This document shows positions 7,601 to 8,632 of a stretch of DNA of 8,632 nt, piece by piece. Numbering within the stretch: position 1 is the stretch's first letter; the number at the start of each line of letters is the position of its first letter. The stretch comes from Verrucomicrobiales bacterium (GTDB lineage: Bacteria; Verrucomicrobiota; Verrucomicrobiia; Limisphaerales; UBA1096). The notes beneath the pieces are model-generated. The model saw only the letters and a list, made by a program, of their open reading frames with translations, was not told where the DNA came from and did not search any database. The translations under genes were made by a program, and so were the position numbers. Where the stretch lies: NCBI GenBank assembly GCA_011523195.1, contig WTHH01000128.1, positions 1 to 8,632 on the forward strand. The letters are read 5' to 3'.

Positions 7601-8632
7601 GACGACAAGTCCGGTGACAAGCGCATCGGCGGCACCGCGGTCGAAGGTGCAAAGCCTTTGTACGAGATTATTTATGACCGAAACGAGGGCGAAACCAAGC
7701 ATGATCGCACCGGCGAAATCACGCCTCCGGCCTTCCCGTTCGCGGCAGATCATAAGACACCCAAGAAGGCTAGCCGCCGCGAAAACTTTGCCGCATGGTT
7801 GACAGCATCTGATAACGAGTACTTTGCCAAGAGCTATGTTAACCGCCTCTGGGGGTACATGACCGGTACCGGTATTATTGAGCCAATCGACGACATCCGT
7901 GCCGGCAATCCGCCGACCAACCCGGAGTTACTCAACTGGCTGACCGATCAGTTCATCGAGAGCGGCTTCGACGTGCGTCACCTCGTAAAGATCATCACCA
8001 AGTCCCGCACGTATCAGTTGAGCGTTAAGACTAACAAGTGGAATGAAGACGACACCATCAACTACTCGCACGCTAAGGCCAGGCGTCTCCCTGCCGAGGT
8101 ATTGTTTGACACAATATACCGTGTCACCGGTACCAAGAGCAAATTCCCCGGCGTGCCGGAGGGCACCCGAGCCGCGCAATTGCCGGACTCCGGCGTGAAG
8201 CTGGCCGACGGCTTCCTCGGCAACCTCGGCCGCCCCGCCCGCGAGAGCGCCTGCGAGTGTGAGCGCTCTAACGAGCTTCAGCTTGGCCCGATCATGGCGC
8301 TCATCAGTGGCCCGACCGTGGGCAACGCCATCAGCGCCAAGGATAACGCCATCACCAAGCTCGTCTCCGACATGGCGGACGACGAGAAGATGATCGATGA
8401 GTTGTTCCTGCGCGTGCTGAACCGGCATGCCACACCCCAGGAAATCAATGCCGCAAGAAAAATCATCGATGAGGTCAAGGCCGACCATAAGACTGCGATC
8501 GATCAATTGGCCAAATACGAAAAGGAAATTGAACCCCGCGAGACTGCACGTGCAAAAAAACGAGACGACGAAATCCGATTGGCCAAGACCAAGCTTGAGG
8601 CTTACCAGATGGAGATCGCCCCGCGCGAAGCC
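4655..8632 (+). CDS. Secreted PSCyt1-WD40-Big2-DUF1549-DUF1553 multidomain protein, 3' truncated by the window
   Basis: The frame is open for 1326 codons to the window edge. Domains in order: signal peptide 1-21 (cleavage after AQA); Planctomycete cytochrome c domain with C43HGC46H47 and a possible axial M98 (to about 125); seven WD40-like blades, about 145-480, each with a pattern like FSPDGKKLAVGG; a Big2-like domain, 497-578; a second cytochrome-like region with C602-x4-C607-H608; another Big2-like domain, 695-778; DUF1549, about 792-985, with LTGLPPT and C952NKC955H956DHP; DUF1553, about 1038-1270, with NRLWG at 1063-1067 and the C1200EC motif; then a charged coiled coil from about 1270. 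Family knowledge: such proteins abound in Planctomycetota and Verrucomicrobiota, are exported, and have no proven function; a DUF1501 gene often follows. Three CxxCH-like motifs suggest heme binding in the periplasm or at the surface (inference). In-frame ATGs at 4595 and 4616 would lengthen the N-terminus, but 4655 gives the cleanest signal peptide. No Shine-Dalgarno is seen. Confidence 0.9.
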   Translation, partial: MKKGLLQGILTGLIVTVSAQAEEAKPEKVSFYNDIRPIFQASCHGCHQPAKARGEYVMTTFAELLKGGDTDEVAIVPGKPDESHLITLITPIDGQAEMPQKADPLPEDQLALISRWVAEGAEDDTPTSAKQRYNMDNPPVYSMPPVISSIDYSPDGTLIALAGYHEVLLHHADGSGLAGRLVGLSERVQKVKFSHDGKKLAVAGGLPARSGEIQIWNVGSKRLSMSIPVGFDTLYGISWSPDNKKVAVGLSDSTLRAFDISSGKQVLFKNHHDDWVLDTVWNNKGDHLVSVGRDMAVKLTEVATSRFVDNITSITPGALKGGIHAITVHPKKEEVLVGGSDGVPQVFRLTRVTKRVIGDNSNLVRKFPPMPGRIFSLDFAPDGKKMIAGSSYNGTGSVHLYHSDYDSSVNDALKKAFERPLDGKSKKLSAEYHTKQVKLLAKVSLGTSVYSTAFSPDGNTIAVGGADGVVRLYDSQALGLKRAFMAVPMADEKLQDVIALSVEPSEINLNGKFDYNQLLLTAVKGNGESYDASRDFAFKVDSDVIKVSKSGMVEPMKDGEAKLEIFHKNQKTTLTVRVAGVSGDFKPDYVRDVMPVLSKLGCNAGTCHGAKDGKNGFKLSLRGYDPIYDIRAFTDDLASRRVNVASPDNSLILLKASASVPHEGGQLTKMGEDYYEILKSWIAGGAKLEFDSPRVTGIELSPKNPVVQKIGDKQQMRVIATYANGKKRDVTAESFIETGNSDIATTDKSGLVITARRGEAPMLARFEGAYASTIVTVMGDRSGFEWKDMPTNNKVDEFVADKLKRTKTLPSEIASDEEFLRRIHLDLTGLPPTAEDVLKFAEDNRSSKIKRNELIDKLVGNDDYIDHWTNKWADLLLVNRKFLGTEGSADFRNWIRTEVASNTPYDEFARKIITASGSNKVNPPASYYKVLREPTEIMENTTQLFLATRFNCNKCHDHPFERWTQDQYYETTAYFAQVGLKKDDKSGDKRIGGTAVEGAKPLYEIIYDRNEGETKHDRTGEITPPAFPFAADHKTPKKASRRENFAAWLTASDNEYFAKSYVNRLWGYMTGTGIIEPIDDIRAGNPPTNPELLNWLTDQFIESGFDVRHLVKIITKSRTYQLSVKTNKWNEDDTINYSHAKARRLPAEVLFDTIYRVTGTKSKFPGVPEGTRAAQLPDSGVKLADGFLGNLGRPARESACECERSNELQLGPIMALISGPTVGNAISAKDNAITKLVSDMADDEKMIDELFLRVLNRHATPQEINAARKIIDEVKADHKTAIDQLAKYEKEIEPRETARAKKRDDEIRLAKTKLEAYQMEIAPREA
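6078..6091. repeat. Iterated palindrome, copy 3 (GCCAAGCGCTTGGC)
   Basis: A perfect 14-bp palindrome near the end of the last WD40 blade of the large secreted protein. It encodes QALG in the same phase as copy 1, although the two proteins are unrelated. Confidence 0.65.

Noticed and set aside
6566..7780. 13-mer GCTAGCCGCCGCG present twice in the large secreted-protein gene
   Set aside because: Both copies encode Ala-Ser-Arg-Arg with preferred codons in different domains, and no extended similarity surrounds them.
7862..7873. 12-bp palindrome ACCGGTACCGGT
   Set aside because: It encodes TGTG inside DUF1553, is made of two adjacent ACCGGT units and does not recur in full elsewhere, so chance is enough.
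7928..8506. 192-codon minus-strand frame
   Set aside because: It is antisense to the DUF1553 region, whose conserved motifs are clear on the + strand.

Overview
The window is moderately GC-rich and every supported gene lies on the + strand. The longest gene joins a Planctomycete-type cytochrome c domain, a seven-bladed WD40 propeller, two Big2-like domains and the DUF1549/DUF1553 pair. That combination is essentially a signature of the PVC group, so the source is most likely a member of Verrucomicrobiota or Planctomycetota, probably environmental. Weak or absent Shine-Dalgarno sequences and GTG/TTG start candidates fit this but do not decide the phylum.

Positions 1-3520 hold a surface-glycan module of two adjacent genes, 6 bp apart. 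The first is the 3' part of a family 2 glycosyltransferase gene. The second is a large YfhO-like polytopic membrane protein (GT-C-like fold with a C-terminal extracytoplasmic domain). Both are broken by one in-frame stop: TGA at 122-124 and TAG at 2030-2032. In each case the frame continues with clear homology on both sides, so these are nonsense changes (or base errors, or read-through sites), not frameshifts. Without its stop the YfhO-like protein would be 919 residues.

Positions 3521-3724 have no gene. They hold a GC-rich, hairpin-forming repeat of the REP/MITE kind, bracketed by a perfect 10-bp direct repeat. An intact SAM-dependent methyltransferase (3725-4492) follows and probably belongs to the same glycan locus. 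A 162-bp AT-rich spacer (4493-4654) with several inverted repeats then separates the glycan module from an unrelated transcription unit.

From 4655 to the window edge runs one open frame of at least 1326 codons. It encodes a secreted PSCyt1-WD40-Big2-DUF1549-DUF1553 protein with three candidate heme c motifs and the start of a coiled-coil tail, and it is truncated by the window end.

A palindrome, CCAAGCGCTTGG and its extensions, occurs three times: in two unrelated coding regions (encoding QALG both times) and directly after the methyltransferase stop codon. It looks like an iterated genome motif. I found no RNA gene, CRISPR array, transposase or phage gene. I do not see a clear new defence or biosynthetic system. 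The main points of interest are the two paired nonsense codons, the iterated palindrome, the bracketed intergenic repeat and the large multidomain protein.
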